The position numbers and the translations under genes are program-made. Source: Clostridia bacterium (GTDB lineage: Bacteria; Bacillota; Clostridia; Lachnospirales; Lachnospiraceae). Taken from it: DNA of 42,521 nucleotides. The stretch lies in the NCBI GenBank assembly GCA_003246295.1, contig QKAS01000067.1, positions 1-42,521 on the forward strand, read 5' to 3'. This document shows positions 24,630-34,700 of this stretch, piece by piece. Under the pieces are notes generated by a model, which made no database searches, was not told the origin of the DNA, and was given only the letters and a program-made list of their open reading frames with translations. Numbering within the stretch: the stretch's first letter is position 1; the number at the start of each line of letters is the position of its first letter.

Positions 24630-25790
24630 GTGATAGTAGAACCCAGAATAAAAGGATTTATATGTACCACAGCACATCCGGATGGATGCCGCGAAAATGT
24701 TATTAGGCAGATTGAATTTGTTAAAAAAAATGGAATAATAAATGGACCTAAAAAAGTACTTATAATTGGTGCATCTACCGGATATGGACTTGCATCCAGA
24801 ATAACAGCTGCTTTTGGGTGTCAGGCGGATACAATTGGAATTATGTATGAACGCGAAGCATCAGGAAAAAGAACTGCATCTCCGGGATGGTATAATACAA
24901 AGGCATTTGAAGAAGAAGCAAGAAAAGCTGGACTTTATGCATATTCTATTAATAAAGATGCTTTTTTAAGACAGACAAAAGAAGAAGCTATGGATGTAAT
25001 TGAAAAGAACCTTGGAAAAATTGATATGATCATTTATAGTCTTGCAGCGCCTAGAAGAACAACAGAAGATGGTCAAGTCTACGAGTCAGTTCTAAAACCA
25101 ATTGGTGAGAAGTTCAGTGAAAAGTCATGGAATCTTACAACAAATGTAATATCTGAAGCGACAATCGAACCTGCAACACAGGAAGAAGTAGATCAGACAG
25201 TAAAAGTAATGGGCGGAGAAGACTGGCAAGACTGGATTAGAATGCTTGCAGAAAGAAATTTACTAAGCAATGGTGCAGTTACGATTGCATATTCCTATAT
25301 CGGTCCAGAATTGACATATCCTGTTTATTACAATGGAACAATCGGTATGGCAAAGAAACATCTACAGAAAACAGCACAAGATCTCACCACAGAATTTACG
25401 TCTATTGGTATGAAAGCATATATCTCTGTCAACAAAGCGTTGGTTACACAGGCGAGTAGTGCAATTCCTATTGTACCTCTTTATTTTGCATTACTCTATC
25501 AGGTAATGAAAGAAAAAGGAATTCATGAAGGCTGTATTGAACAGACTGACAGAATGTTTCGCGAAAAGCTTTTTTCAGGCAGGGTAATTACAGATGATGA
25601 AAACAGAATCAGACTGGATGATCTTGAAATGAGAAAAGATGTTCAGGAAGAAACAATGAGACGATGGAAAATGATTCATTGCAATAATCTGAGTGAACTT
25701 GCTGATTTGAAAGGTTATTGGGATGATTTTTATCATATGTTTGGTTTCGGATTTTCTAATGTGGATTATACCAAAGAAGTTGAAATATAA
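24630..25790 (+). CDS. fabV: FabV-type trans-2-enoyl-CoA/ACP reductase
   Basis: NAD(P)H-dependent reductase of the FabV/TER branch (short-chain dehydrogenase superfamily), which saturates trans-2-enoyl thioesters. The 386-aa length fits the family. Recognised parts: the opening PRIKGFICTTAHPDGC, the dinucleotide-binding GASTGYGLASR, YSLAAPRR, and the catalytic Tyr-x8-Lys in VYYNGTIGMAKK. It could work in fatty acid synthesis as a FabI replacement or on crotonyl-CoA in fermentation; the sequence alone does not decide. The GTG start follows GGAAGG. It is monocistronic with its own promoter and terminator, not set in a fab or bcd cluster. Confidence 0.94.
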   Translation: MIVEPRIKGFICTTAHPDGCRENVIRQIEFVKKNGIINGPKKVLIIGASTGYGLASRITAAFGCQADTIGIMYEREASGKRTASPGWYNTKAFEEEARKAGLYAYSINKDAFLRQTKEEAMDVIEKNLGKIDMIIYSLAAPRRTTEDGQVYESVLKPIGEKFSEKSWNLTTNVISEATIEPATQEEVDQTVKVMGGEDWQDWIRMLAERNLLSNGAVTIAYSYIGPELTYPVYYNGTIGMAKKHLQKTAQDLTTEFTSIGMKAYISVNKALVTQASSAIPIVPLYFALLYQVMKEKGIHEGCIEQTDRMFREKLFSGRVITDDENRIRLDDLEMRKDVQEETMRRWKMIHCNNLSELADLKGYWDDFYHMFGFGFSNVDYTKEVEI

Positions 25791-25801
25791 AATAATCATT
25801 G

Positions 25802-25838
25802 AGACAAAAGCACTAGCCTGCTTTTGTCTTTCTTTTTA
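25802..25838 (+). terminator. fabV terminator
   Basis: AGACAAAAGCA (25802-25812) and TGCTTTTGTCT (25819-25829) are perfect complements with a 6-nt loop and a T-rich tail. Confidence 0.92.
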
Positions 25839-25925
25839 TGTAGAATTTACATAGATGAGATAGTTTGCATGTTCTGTATATGATTAGATAAATGTGGGAG
25901 TATAAATACGGAAAGAGAGTTTAAC

Positions 25926-27956
25926 ATGATAAACAAAAAGTACACCACATTTTCTAAATCTTTCAGAAAACGACTACTGATCTCATCATTACTGCCTGTG
26001 CTGGTCATTTTTGGAGTGGCTTCATTATACTTATTTCAGAAGATCAGACTTGAAAAAGAAGCAGAAACGATGCATGTGTTGGATCAGGCGATTACAGGCT
26101 TAAATGACAGACTTGCACTGTATAGTGCTGTTGTTAAAACAGCTGCATTACAGGAGAAAGTAATTTCACTTGATTATACAACGGCAGAACCTTATTTAAA
26201 ACAGTTGATGGAAGAAACTTCAGATAATGCATGGTCACATTTTGTGATTGCAAACCAATATGGAACAGAACAAGTGCACACCTATGGAGATGGAACAAGA
26301 GGAAAATCACTATCGCAGGAAGATTACTTTAAAAAGGCATGGAAAGAAGATTTAACCTATACAAGTGCGCCGACCTATTCGGAAAGTACAAAACAGAATG
26401 TGATTGCGATCAGTACGCCCATTTACAGAGAGGAAAAGAAAGTTGGAGTTTTGATTGGTTTCGTGAAACTTGAATATATTTCAAGTGTTTTAAATGAAAG
26501 TAGTCTAACGAAAGATAGTTACTTATTTATGATGAATGAGAGTGGTCTGATTAGTGCACACCCTGACAATACTAAAATTTTAAATGAAAATTTACTAGAA
26601 ATGCTAAAACCAGACAGTAGATTATACCAAGTGATTGAAAAAATGAGTTTGCAACAATCAGGGATGTCTTTAATTGCCAACGAGGGTGGTCTTATGAACT
26701 ATGCTTACAAACCAGTTGGAAGTGCCGGACTTTCGATTGCTTTGGTAAGCCCGCTGATTGAGAATTATGCCCTTTTAATTCAAATGATATTTATTATGTT
26801 GTTGGCGATTTCAGTCATGTTTCTTGTTGCAATCTTAAATTCGATATTTCTGGCAGGAAGTATCTCCGGGATCATTGGCGTAATCGGTAGCAATTTGAAT
26901 TGTTTGGCATTAGGTGATTTCAAAACCTGCAAAGTATGGAGTGGTAGGTTTTGCAAGACAAAAGAGATGATTGATATCTCTGAAAAGCTAGAGTTACTAA
27001 GAAATGAACTGCATGATACAATGTCATCTTTGGCAGTGGAATCAGAGACGCTTGATTTGAGTGTCATTACTACATCGGATGAAACAGAAAGAGCAGGACA
27101 GAATTTACAAGAAATTCTTGCCATTGTAGAAGAATTTTCTGCATCTATTGAAGATACATTTCAGACGGTGTTTCAACTGAATCAAAGAGCTGAAAACAAT
27201 CGCTCCTTCACCAATACGATTGCAATTTATGCAAATGAAGGAAGCGATATTTCAAATCATACGGAGGCTCATTTTCAAGAGATTGTGAGAGACATGAACC
27301 AAAGAATCGATAGCACAAAAGAGATGCTTTGTACTGTTACACAGGATATGAATCAAGCGATTTTAGAAAGCGGTAAAATAGAAGAAATCACAGATATGGT
27401 GAAAGAAATATCAAAAATATCTGATCAGACAAAAATGCTATCGATTAATGCGACAATAGAAGCAGCACGTGCTGGAGAAGCGGGAAGAGGGTTTGCTCAT
27501 GTTGCGTATGAAATTAGCAGATTGGCAGAGAGTTCAAAAGAATCTGCAAGACACATCCATGAAATCAGTGGTGAAATATTAAAGGCAGTTATGAATCTGG
27601 CTGCTATTTCGGGGAGAGTACTTCGTTTTATGGAAGATGTCGTGTTGGATGACTATGCCAGATTTTCAAAAACGAGTGAAGAGATGAATGAAAGTGCGAA
27701 AAGTATCAATGGAATTATGAAGAAATTCAGTGAACATGCAGATACACTTCATATGGAATTTGTCAAAATTGATGAAGGGATTTCCAACATATTAATGATT
27801 ACAGAAGAAAATAAGAATGGTATGACGGATATTACACATAGTACAGAAGAACTTAATGATTCGATTCAGGGAATCGCTTCCATTATTACGGCATGCAGAA
27901 CATCATCTGAAAATTTAAAACAGAAAGTGGTGAGTTATGGTGCAGGAAGAAGTTAG
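25926..27956 (+). CDS. Chemoreceptor-like transmembrane sensor with a Cache domain
   Basis: A membrane sensor of 676 aa: TM1 (about 15-36), an extracellular dCache-like domain (about 38-280, with HFVIANQYG and AISTPIYREEKKVGVLIGFV), TM2 (about 285-312), then a long coiled-coil methyl-accepting signalling domain. The hairpin tip near 498-535 is well conserved (NATIEAARAGEAGRGFAHVAYEISRLAESS), so coupling to CheA/CheW or an analogue is possible. The ligand is unknown. Its last 20 nt overlap the start of an EAL/GGDEF gene, suggesting that the two work together. GAAAGAGAG precedes the ATG at some distance. No che or flagellar genes are in the window. Confidence 0.88.
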   Translation: MINKKYTTFSKSFRKRLLISSLLPVLVIFGVASLYLFQKIRLEKEAETMHVLDQAITGLNDRLALYSAVVKTAALQEKVISLDYTTAEPYLKQLMEETSDNAWSHFVIANQYGTEQVHTYGDGTRGKSLSQEDYFKKAWKEDLTYTSAPTYSESTKQNVIAISTPIYREEKKVGVLIGFVKLEYISSVLNESSLTKDSYLFMMNESGLISAHPDNTKILNENLLEMLKPDSRLYQVIEKMSLQQSGMSLIANEGGLMNYAYKPVGSAGLSIALVSPLIENYALLIQMIFIMLLAISVMFLVAILNSIFLAGSISGIIGVIGSNLNCLALGDFKTCKVWSGRFCKTKEMIDISEKLELLRNELHDTMSSLAVESETLDLSVITTSDETERAGQNLQEILAIVEEFSASIEDTFQTVFQLNQRAENNRSFTNTIAIYANEGSDISNHTEAHFQEIVRDMNQRIDSTKEMLCTVTQDMNQAILESGKIEEITDMVKEISKISDQTKMLSINATIEAARAGEAGRGFAHVAYEISRLAESSKESARHIHEISGEILKAVMNLAAISGRVLRFMEDVVLDDYARFSKTSEEMNESAKSINGIMKKFSEHADTLHMEFVKIDEGISNILMITEENKNGMTDITHSTEELNDSIQGIASIITACRTSSENLKQKVVSYGAGRS

Positions 27957-29700
27957 TGGTTTAAAAAAACAAATGATTGATCAAATCATCACATCTCGTA
28001 GTATTCGACCACTATTTCAACCAATTGTATCACTGAGAGATGGTTCTGTTTTTGGTTATGAGGCACTGAGTCGTATCAGCCAGGAAGACTTGTATATGCC
28101 ATCGGATGATTTGTTTACGCTTGCCGGTTTTATGGAAAAGACATGGCAGCTTGAGCAAATCTGCCGGAGTGAAATCTTGAAATGTGTGAAGCAGTATGAA
28201 AAAATATTTAAGAATCATAAGTTGTTTTTAAATATCAGTCCACAGGTTTTACTAAGTGATTATTTTGAGAGCGGGTTTGATGCACACTATCTATCGAGAT
28301 ATCATATTAATACATCGCAGATAGTGTTTGAAATTACAGAGAAAGAATCTGTAGGGGATATCAATCTATTAAATGAGAGAATAAATAACTATAAAGATAA
28401 AGGATTTGAAGTTGCGATAGATGATCTGGGATCTTGTTACTCTGGTCTTAGTCTGGTTTGCGAAATTGCACCGAAATATATGAAGCTTGACAGAACCTTA
28501 ATACGACAGGTTGCATCAAATCACTCGCGTACACTTCTGATTAAGAACTTAGTTGATTATGCAAATTCCATGAATATCAAAATAATTGCTGAGGGCATTG
28601 AAACAAAAGAGGACCTGGATGCGTTAATTAAGCTGGGAATCCATTATGGACAAGGATATTTTATCTCTATGCCGATGGCTGAACCTTCAGAAATAGAAGA
28701 TGCGATTCATAAGATGATTGTTGTGAATAATATAAAGAAGAACAGCATGCTTAATTATAGAATCAATCAGTTTTATATCAAACATCTGTCTATTCAGGGA
28801 ATCAGTGTTTCAAAAGAAGTGAAGGTGGAACAATTATTGGCTTATTTTAATGAGAATAGTAATGTGCAGGGGATATGTGTAACAGAAGATGATAAAGTAA
28901 TTGGAATTTTAACAAAAGAGCGTTTTCAAAAGTTATTAAGTGGCAGATATGGTTTTTCTCTTTATCAATATAAAAATGTTTCGGAAATAATGGAAAAAAA
29001 TTTCCTTGAAGTTGATTATATGATGCCTGTCAGTTCAGTTTCTTCTATTGCAATGCAGCGTGATGAGAGCAGTTTGTATGATTTTATAGTGGTTACAAAA
29101 AAGGGAAACTATTATGGGATTGTAACGATCAAAGAACTGCTGATGAAAGCAACAGAAATCAGTATTTTGACTGCAAGAGAAGAGAATCCTCTGACAGGAT
29201 TGCCGGGCAATATTATTATTAATGAGAAGATAGCCAATGTTACAGTAAGTAATAAAGATGCCACCATCATGTATATTGATATGGATAACTTTAAGCCATA
29301 TAATGATGTTTATGGATTTGAAAAGGGAGATGAAATTATCAAAATGCTTGCGGGTATTTTGATTGAGACTGCTGATCATAATGATTTTGTTGGACATATT
29401 GGAGGAGATGATTTTATTTTTATCACTGAAAAAAATGCACCCGAAATGTTAATGAAGTATATTCTGAATAAGTTTGATGAACGGATAAAATATTATTATT
29501 CCAGCGAAGATCAATGCAATGGTTTTATGATTGCACAGGGAAGAAGCGGAAGGATAGAACGGATCCCGTTGGTTGCATTAACAATTGCACATATTGATGG
29601 AAGAGAACGAAAATTTAGAAATACTTATGAAATTACCGAAGAACTGGCAAAAAGAAAAAAACAGATTAAGAATACGAAATATGAATACATGGTAAAATGA
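27937..29700 (+). CDS. EAL-CBS-GGDEF c-di-GMP signalling protein
   Basis: A cytoplasmic protein of 587 aa. The EAL phosphodiesterase domain (about 15-250) keeps every key residue: EALSR, LNISP, EITE, IDD, KLDR, EGIET and GQGYF, so c-di-GMP hydrolysis is expected. A CBS-like pair follows (about 285-400) and may bind a nucleotide. The C-terminal GGDEF domain has FKPYND and GGDDF at about 489-493; the Asp in place of Glu may weaken cyclase activity. The ATG at 27937 lies inside the preceding sensor gene with a 20-nt overlap, a sign of translational coupling. It ends at a strong terminator. Confidence 0.93.
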   Translation: MVQEEVSGLKKQMIDQIITSRSIRPLFQPIVSLRDGSVFGYEALSRISQEDLYMPSDDLFTLAGFMEKTWQLEQICRSEILKCVKQYEKIFKNHKLFLNISPQVLLSDYFESGFDAHYLSRYHINTSQIVFEITEKESVGDINLLNERINNYKDKGFEVAIDDLGSCYSGLSLVCEIAPKYMKLDRTLIRQVASNHSRTLLIKNLVDYANSMNIKIIAEGIETKEDLDALIKLGIHYGQGYFISMPMAEPSEIEDAIHKMIVVNNIKKNSMLNYRINQFYIKHLSIQGISVSKEVKVEQLLAYFNENSNVQGICVTEDDKVIGILTKERFQKLLSGRYGFSLYQYKNVSEIMEKNFLEVDYMMPVSSVSSIAMQRDESSLYDFIVVTKKGNYYGIVTIKELLMKATEISILTAREENPLTGLPGNIIINEKIANVTVSNKDATIMYIDMDNFKPYNDVYGFEKGDEIIKMLAGILIETADHNDFVGHIGGDDFIFITEKNAPEMLMKYILNKFDERIKYYYSSEDQCNGFMIAQGRSGRIERIPLVALTIAHIDGRERKFRNTYEITEELAKRKKQIKNTKYEYMVK

Positions 29701-29748
29701 AAAATAGCGGAAGTCAGAATGAATCGTCTGATTTTCGCTATTTTCTTA
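29701..29748 (+). terminator. Terminator after the EAL-GGDEF gene
   Basis: An 18-bp stem (29701-29718 with 29727-29744, two G-U pairs, 8-nt loop) begins directly after the stop codon and ends in TTTTCTT. The A-rich left foot also makes it usable in reverse. Confidence 0.92.
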
Positions 29749-29763
29749 TCGTTAGAAGCTCCT

Positions 29764-29787
29764 AATTGTATAAATTATCGTACAATT
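29764..29787. repeat. Short inverted repeat upstream of the second thioredoxin gene
   Basis: AATTGTA (29764-29770) and TACAATT (29781-29787) are perfect complements separated by 10 nt, just upstream of a TG-T-TATACT extended -10 (29813-29821). Possibly an operator; AT-rich, so weak evidence. The rest of the 249-nt gap shows no other feature. Confidence 0.3.
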
Positions 29788-29812
29788 GATTGTTAAATAT
29801 CTGTCAAATGCA

Positions 29813-29821
29813 TGTTATACT
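29813..29821 (+). promoter_or_regulatory. Extended -10 promoter of the thioredoxin-ccdA-tlpA-nifJ unit
   Basis: TG-T-TATACT (29813-29821) is a good extended -10; the nearest -35-like TTGTTA (29790-29795) is 20 bp away. Transcription would start near 29828, about 120 nt before the gene. Confidence 0.5.
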
Positions 29822-29949
29822 GGTAAATGTGATAAAATTATGTTATTATATGAAAAAGTTAATAATTCAAATTTTCGTGATGACATCACTGAGATTCTGA
29901 AAATAGAGATGATAAAATGGAGTAATCTATTTGAAGAAAGGAGAAGGGT

Positions 29950-30270
29950 ATGGCAACTATAATTGGTACAAATGATAATTTTAAACAGGAAGTTCTTGAA
30001 GCGGATGGCCCTGTTCTCGTTGATTTTTGGGCGCAATGGTGTGGACCGTGTAAGATGATGCATCCAGTGTTGGAAGAAATCTCTGAAGAAGAAGACGTGA
30101 AGATCGTAATGATCAATGTGGATGAACAACATGAACTTGCAGAGCAGTTTAATATTATGACGATTCCAACATTAATATTATTCAAAAATGGAGAAATGAT
30201 TAATTCAAGTACGGGTGCAAAACCTAAAAATGTTATTTTAAGTATGTTAAATCAAGATAAAGGAAAATAG
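29950..30270 (+). CDS. Thioredoxin, first gene of a thiol-relay unit
   Basis: A 106-aa cytoplasmic thioredoxin with the active site WCGPCKMM, the preceding DFWAQ and the cis-proline loop TIPTLI. It lacks a signal peptide. Its stop is 1 nt before ccdA, so it is the likely cytoplasmic electron donor to CcdA, which carries thiol electrons across the membrane. AAAGGAG lies just before the ATG. It is distinct from the thioredoxin at 16163-16474. Confidence 0.95.
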   Translation: MATIIGTNDNFKQEVLEADGPVLVDFWAQWCGPCKMMHPVLEEISEEEDVKIVMINVDEQHELAEQFNIMTIPTLILFKNGEMINSSTGAKPKNVILSMLNQDKGK

Positions 30271-30271
30271 A

Positions 30272-30937
30272 ATGCAATATATTATTACTTTTTTAGAAGG
30301 TGTTATAACATTTATTTCACCATGTCTTCTTCCGATGTTACCTGTTTATATTTCCTATTTTGCAGGAAGAGCCAAAGACAGAAGAGGCACATTAATACAT
30401 GCACTTTCGTTTGTGCTTGGATTTACAGTGGTTTTTATAATTCTTGGAGCGTTTGCAGGAACAATTGGTCTTGCGCTAAGAGAACATAGTACCGTAGTTA
30501 ATTTAGTAACCGGCGCGGTTGTTATTTTATTTGGTTTGAATTTTATGGGATTGATTAAAATATCATTTTTAAATATGACCAAAAAGCTTGATCAGGATAT
30601 TTCAGGAAAAAGCGCTTTTTCCACATTTTTATTTGGAATGGTTTTTTCTATAGGATGGACGCCATGTGTAGGAGCATTTTTAGGCTCTGCGCTTATGATG
30701 GCATCAGGAAGCGGATCATCAATACAAGGGATTTTGCTGTTGCTGGCATATTCAGCTGGACTTGGTATTCCGTTTTTAATCAGTGCACTACTAATTGAGA
30801 GACTCAAAGAAACTTTTATACAAATAAAAAAACATTATGAGCTGATTAACAAAATTTCAGGTATTTTTCTCGTGATAATGGGATTACTTATGATGAGTGG
30901 TCTCATGAGTAAACTTATGAATTTCTTTAGCATTTAA
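30272..30937 (+). CDS. ccdA: CcdA-type membrane thiol transporter
   Basis: A polytopic membrane protein (221 aa, six predicted TM segments) that passes electrons from cytoplasmic thioredoxin to extracytoplasmic thiol proteins. The two essential cysteines are in place: SPCLLPMLP in TM1 and TPCVGAFLG in TM4, each with the flanking prolines of the family. It starts 1 nt after the thioredoxin stop, with its ribosome binding site (AAAGGA) inside that gene. A TlpA-like exported thioredoxin follows 79 nt later and is the likely recipient. Confidence 0.95.
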   Translation: MQYIITFLEGVITFISPCLLPMLPVYISYFAGRAKDRRGTLIHALSFVLGFTVVFIILGAFAGTIGLALREHSTVVNLVTGAVVILFGLNFMGLIKISFLNMTKKLDQDISGKSAFSTFLFGMVFSIGWTPCVGAFLGSALMMASGSGSSIQGILLLLAYSAGLGIPFLISALLIERLKETFIQIKKHYELINKISGIFLVIMGLLMMSGLMSKLMNFFSI

Positions 30938-30976
30938 TCTTTGGGGTGGGGATTGTTACTCGAATTGAATGAGATA

Positions 30977-31004
30977 GAACCAATGAAAAAGAACCAATGA
31001 AAAA
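30977..31004 (+). repeat. 14-bp perfect tandem repeat forming coupled mini-ORFs
   Basis: GAACCAATGAAAAA occurs twice head to tail (30977-30990 and 30991-31004). It creates two tiny reading frames: ATG at 30983 encodes MKKNQ and stops at 30998-31000, overlapping the ATG at 30997, which encodes MKKKGKR and stops at 31018-31020, overlapping the tlpA-like ATG at 31017. Both junctions are ATGA. Confidence 0.6.
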
Positions 31005-31016
31005 GAAAGGGAAACG

Positions 31017-31730
31017 ATGAACCCAAAAATGAAATTAGCCGGAACCATACTGCTGCTGATCGTTCTGATTGCTGGAAGTACACTGATTTATCAGAATTTG
31101 AAAGAAAATTATAATGGCAGTGTTAATCTGGTTTCAGAAAAAAATGAAGACAATAATATTAATGAAGATAATTCTAAAAATATAGAATCAGAAGTAATAC
31201 AAGATGATCAAACTTCGCAGGAAAATGAGAATGCGACAGCGCAAGAGAGTGTTGGGAGTTCAAATGAGACTGAACAAGCAGCCCAGGAAGAATCAGAATA
31301 TAGTATGTATCTGGACTTTATCGTTCTTGATATGGATGGCAATGAAGTCACACTAGAGTCAAAAATCGGGAAACCGTTGGTAATAAATTTTTGGGCAAGC
31401 TGGTGCCCGCCCTGTAAAGGTGAAATGCCAGACTTTGAAGAGGTTTATCAGGAAAAGGGAGAAGAAATTACATTTATGATGGTCAATCTGACGGATGGAG
31501 GCAGAGAAACTGTTGATACTGCCAAAAGCTTTCTGAGCGATTCGGGTTATTCTTTTCCGGTATATTTTGATACACAACAAAGTGCAGCTGGCGCTTATGG
31601 AATATCATCAATTCCAACCACTATTTTTATTGATGCAAAAGGACAGATTATTGCAGGGTCAACCGGTGCCATTGACAAAGATACGTTACTCAAAGGGATT
31701 GACATGATTTTGAAAGAAAACAATTCATAA
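31017..31730 (+). CDS. TlpA/ResA-like membrane-anchored thiol-disulfide oxidoreductase
   Basis: An exported protein of 237 aa: an N-terminal hydrophobic anchor (about 6-25, no lipobox cysteine), a low-complexity Asn/Glu/Gln-rich linker (about 35-90) and a TlpA-type thioredoxin domain with ASWCPPCKGEMP, FMMVNLTDG and the cis-proline SIPTTIFID. It would reduce disulfides or handle peroxides outside the membrane with electrons from CcdA. AAGAAAGGG precedes the ATG, which is overlapped by the stop of a mini-ORF. nifJ starts 17 nt after its stop. Confidence 0.92.
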   Translation: MNPKMKLAGTILLLIVLIAGSTLIYQNLKENYNGSVNLVSEKNEDNNINEDNSKNIESEVIQDDQTSQENENATAQESVGSSNETEQAAQEESEYSMYLDFIVLDMDGNEVTLESKIGKPLVINFWASWCPPCKGEMPDFEEVYQEKGEEITFMMVNLTDGGRETVDTAKSFLSDSGYSFPVYFDTQQSAAGAYGISSIPTTIFIDAKGQIIAGSTGAIDKDTLLKGIDMILKENNS

Positions 31731-31747
31731 CAAGGAGGAAATGGAAC

Positions 31748-34700
31748 ATGCCAAGAAAAATGAAAACAATGGATGGAAATCATGCTGCTGCTCACGTATC
31801 CTATGCGTATACAGATGTTGCAGCAATCTATCCGATCACACCTTCATCCGTTATGGCGGAAGCTACAGATGAATGGTCTGTTGATGGAAGAAAAAACATC
31901 TTCGGACAGACAGTTAAAGTGACTGAGATGCAGTCAGAAGCAGGTGTAGCAGGTGCTGTGCACGGGTCTTTGGCAGCAGGAGCGCTGACAACAACTTTTA
32001 CAGCTTCGCAGGGATTGCTGCTGATGATTCCAAACTTATATAAGATTGCAGGTGAATTATTGCCATGTGTTGTCAATGTAGCGGCGAGAACAATTGCTAG
32101 TCATGCATTATCGATCTTTGGTGATCATTCTGACATCTATGCGGCAAGACAGACAGGTATGGCTATGCTTTGCGGTTCGTCTGTACAGGAGGTTATGGAT
32201 CTTACTCCGGTTGCACATTGTGCAGCATTAAAGGGAAAAGTACCATTTATAAATTTCTTTGATGGTTTTAGAACATCCCATGAAATGCAGAAAATTCAGG
32301 TTTGGGATTATGATGATCTGAAGGATATGGTTGACATGGATGCTATCATGAATTTTAGAAAAAATGCATTAAATCCAAACAGACCAAGAGCTATGGGTTC
32401 TGCACAGAATCCAGATGTGTTTTTCCAGGCAAGAGAAGCAAGTAATCGTTATTATGATGCACTTCCGGCAGTTGTTCAGGAGTATATGGATAAGGTTAAT
32501 GCAAAAATTGGAACAGATTATAAGCTCTTTAACTATTATGGGGCTCCAGATGCAACGCACGTTATTATTGCAATGGGATCTGTATGTGAAACCATTGAAG
32601 AAACCATTGATTTCTTAAATGCTAGCGGAAGAAAGACTGGTCTTGTAAAAGTACGTCTTTATCGTCCATTTAATAAAGAGGCATTGATCGATGCACTTCC
32701 TGAGTCTGCTGAAATCATTACAGTACTTGACAGAACAAAAGAGCCTGGAGCGATTGGGGAACCGTTATATCTTGATGTTGTTGCAGCACTTCGCGATACA
32801 CAGTATCACGATATTCCAATTCATTCAGGAAGATATGGATTAAGTTCTAAAGACACCACTCCAGCTCAGATCAAAGCAGTTTATGACAATGAACTGAAGA
32901 AAAAATTCACAATCGGAATTGTGGATGATGTAACACATCTTTCACTTGATTCTTCTGAAATTATTAAAACAACGCCAGATGATCTGGTGAGTTGTAAATT
33001 CTGGGGACTCGGTGCAGATGGAACGGTTGGTGCCAATAAGAATTCTATAAAAATTATTGGCGACAATACAGATATGTACGTGCAGGCTTATTTTGATTAT
33101 GATTCCAAGAAATCTGGTGGTATTACAGTTTCTCATCTTAGATTTGGAAATAGTCCGATCAGATCAACATATTTGATTACAAGAGCTGATTTTGTTGCAT
33201 GTCATAATCCATCATATGTAAGAAAATATAACATGGTGCAGGAATTAAAAGATGGTGGTACTTTCCTTCTTAACTGCAGCTGGAGCCAGGAAGAACTGGA
33301 AACACAGTTGCCAGGACAGGTAAAAAGATATATTGCTGAGCATGATATTAAAATGTATACCATAGATGGAATCGCGATTGCGAAAGAAATTGGATTGGGT
33401 GGACGTGTCAATACGATATTACAGTCAGCATTTTTCAGCCTTGCTAAAATCATTCCAAACGAAAAAGCAATTGAGTTGATGAAAGCAGCAGCAAAAGCAT
33501 CTTATGAAAGTAAAGGTGATAAGATTGTCAATATGAACTATCAGGCAATCGAACAGGGCGCATCAGGGGTAAAAGAAGTGATGATTCCTGAAACATGGAA
33601 AGATGCACCTGATGAACCATTTTACAGAACGGTAGAAACTGAACATGAATCATTAAAAGATTTTGTTACGAATGTTCAGATTCCAGTCAACGCTCAGCTT
33701 GGTAATAAGTTGCCTGTATCTGCATTTGTAGATTACACAGATGGATCTACACCATCTGGTTCAGCAGCATTTGAAAAACGTGGTATTGCAGTTGATATTC
33801 CTGTCTGGGATTCTGATAATTGTATCCAGTGTAACAGATGTTCCTATGTATGTCCTCATGGAGTTATCAGACCAGTTGCGCTGAATGCAGAAGAAATGAA
33901 ACAGGCGCCAGAAGGCATGAAAACGATCCCAATGATCGGTATGCCAGAATATCAGTTTGGAATTGTTGTATCAGCTTATGATTGTCAGGGATGTGGATCC
34001 TGCGCTAACGTATGTCCAGGTAAAAAGGATATGAAAGCGCTCGCGATGAAGAATATGAAAGAGAATGTAGGATCACAGGTTTACTTTGATTATGCTGTTA
34101 CATTACCTGAAAAAACAGATGCTGTAGATAAATTCAAGATCACAAGTGTAAAAGGCAGTCAGTTCAAGCAACCATTGCTTGAGTTCTCAGGTGCTTGTGC
34201 AGGATGTGGTGAAACACCATACGCAAAACTTGTAACACAATTATTTGGAAATAGAATGTATATTGCAAATGCAACAGGATGTTCTTCAATCTGGGGCAAT
34301 TCATGCCCATCCACACCTTATACAGTTGATGCAAAAGGAAGAGGACCAGCATGGTCTAATTCATTGTTTGAAGATGCAGCTGAATTTGGATACGGTATGG
34401 GACTTGCTCAGACAGCCATCAGAGATATGCTGAAAGAGAAAGTACAGTATATTTTAGAAGATACCAATCATATAGAGCTAGGAATCGCTGCAAAAGAATG
34501 GATTGAGACTTTCAATGACGGAGCATTAAATGGTGTTGCAACAGATAAGCTGATTGAAGGCTTAAAAGATTGTAACAGTGATGTCTGCAAAGAACTGTTA
34601 AGAGATAAAGATTATCTTGCAAAGAAATCACAGTGGATTTTTGGTGGTGATGGATGGGCATATGATATTGGATTTGGCGGACTCGATCACGTTCTTGCAA

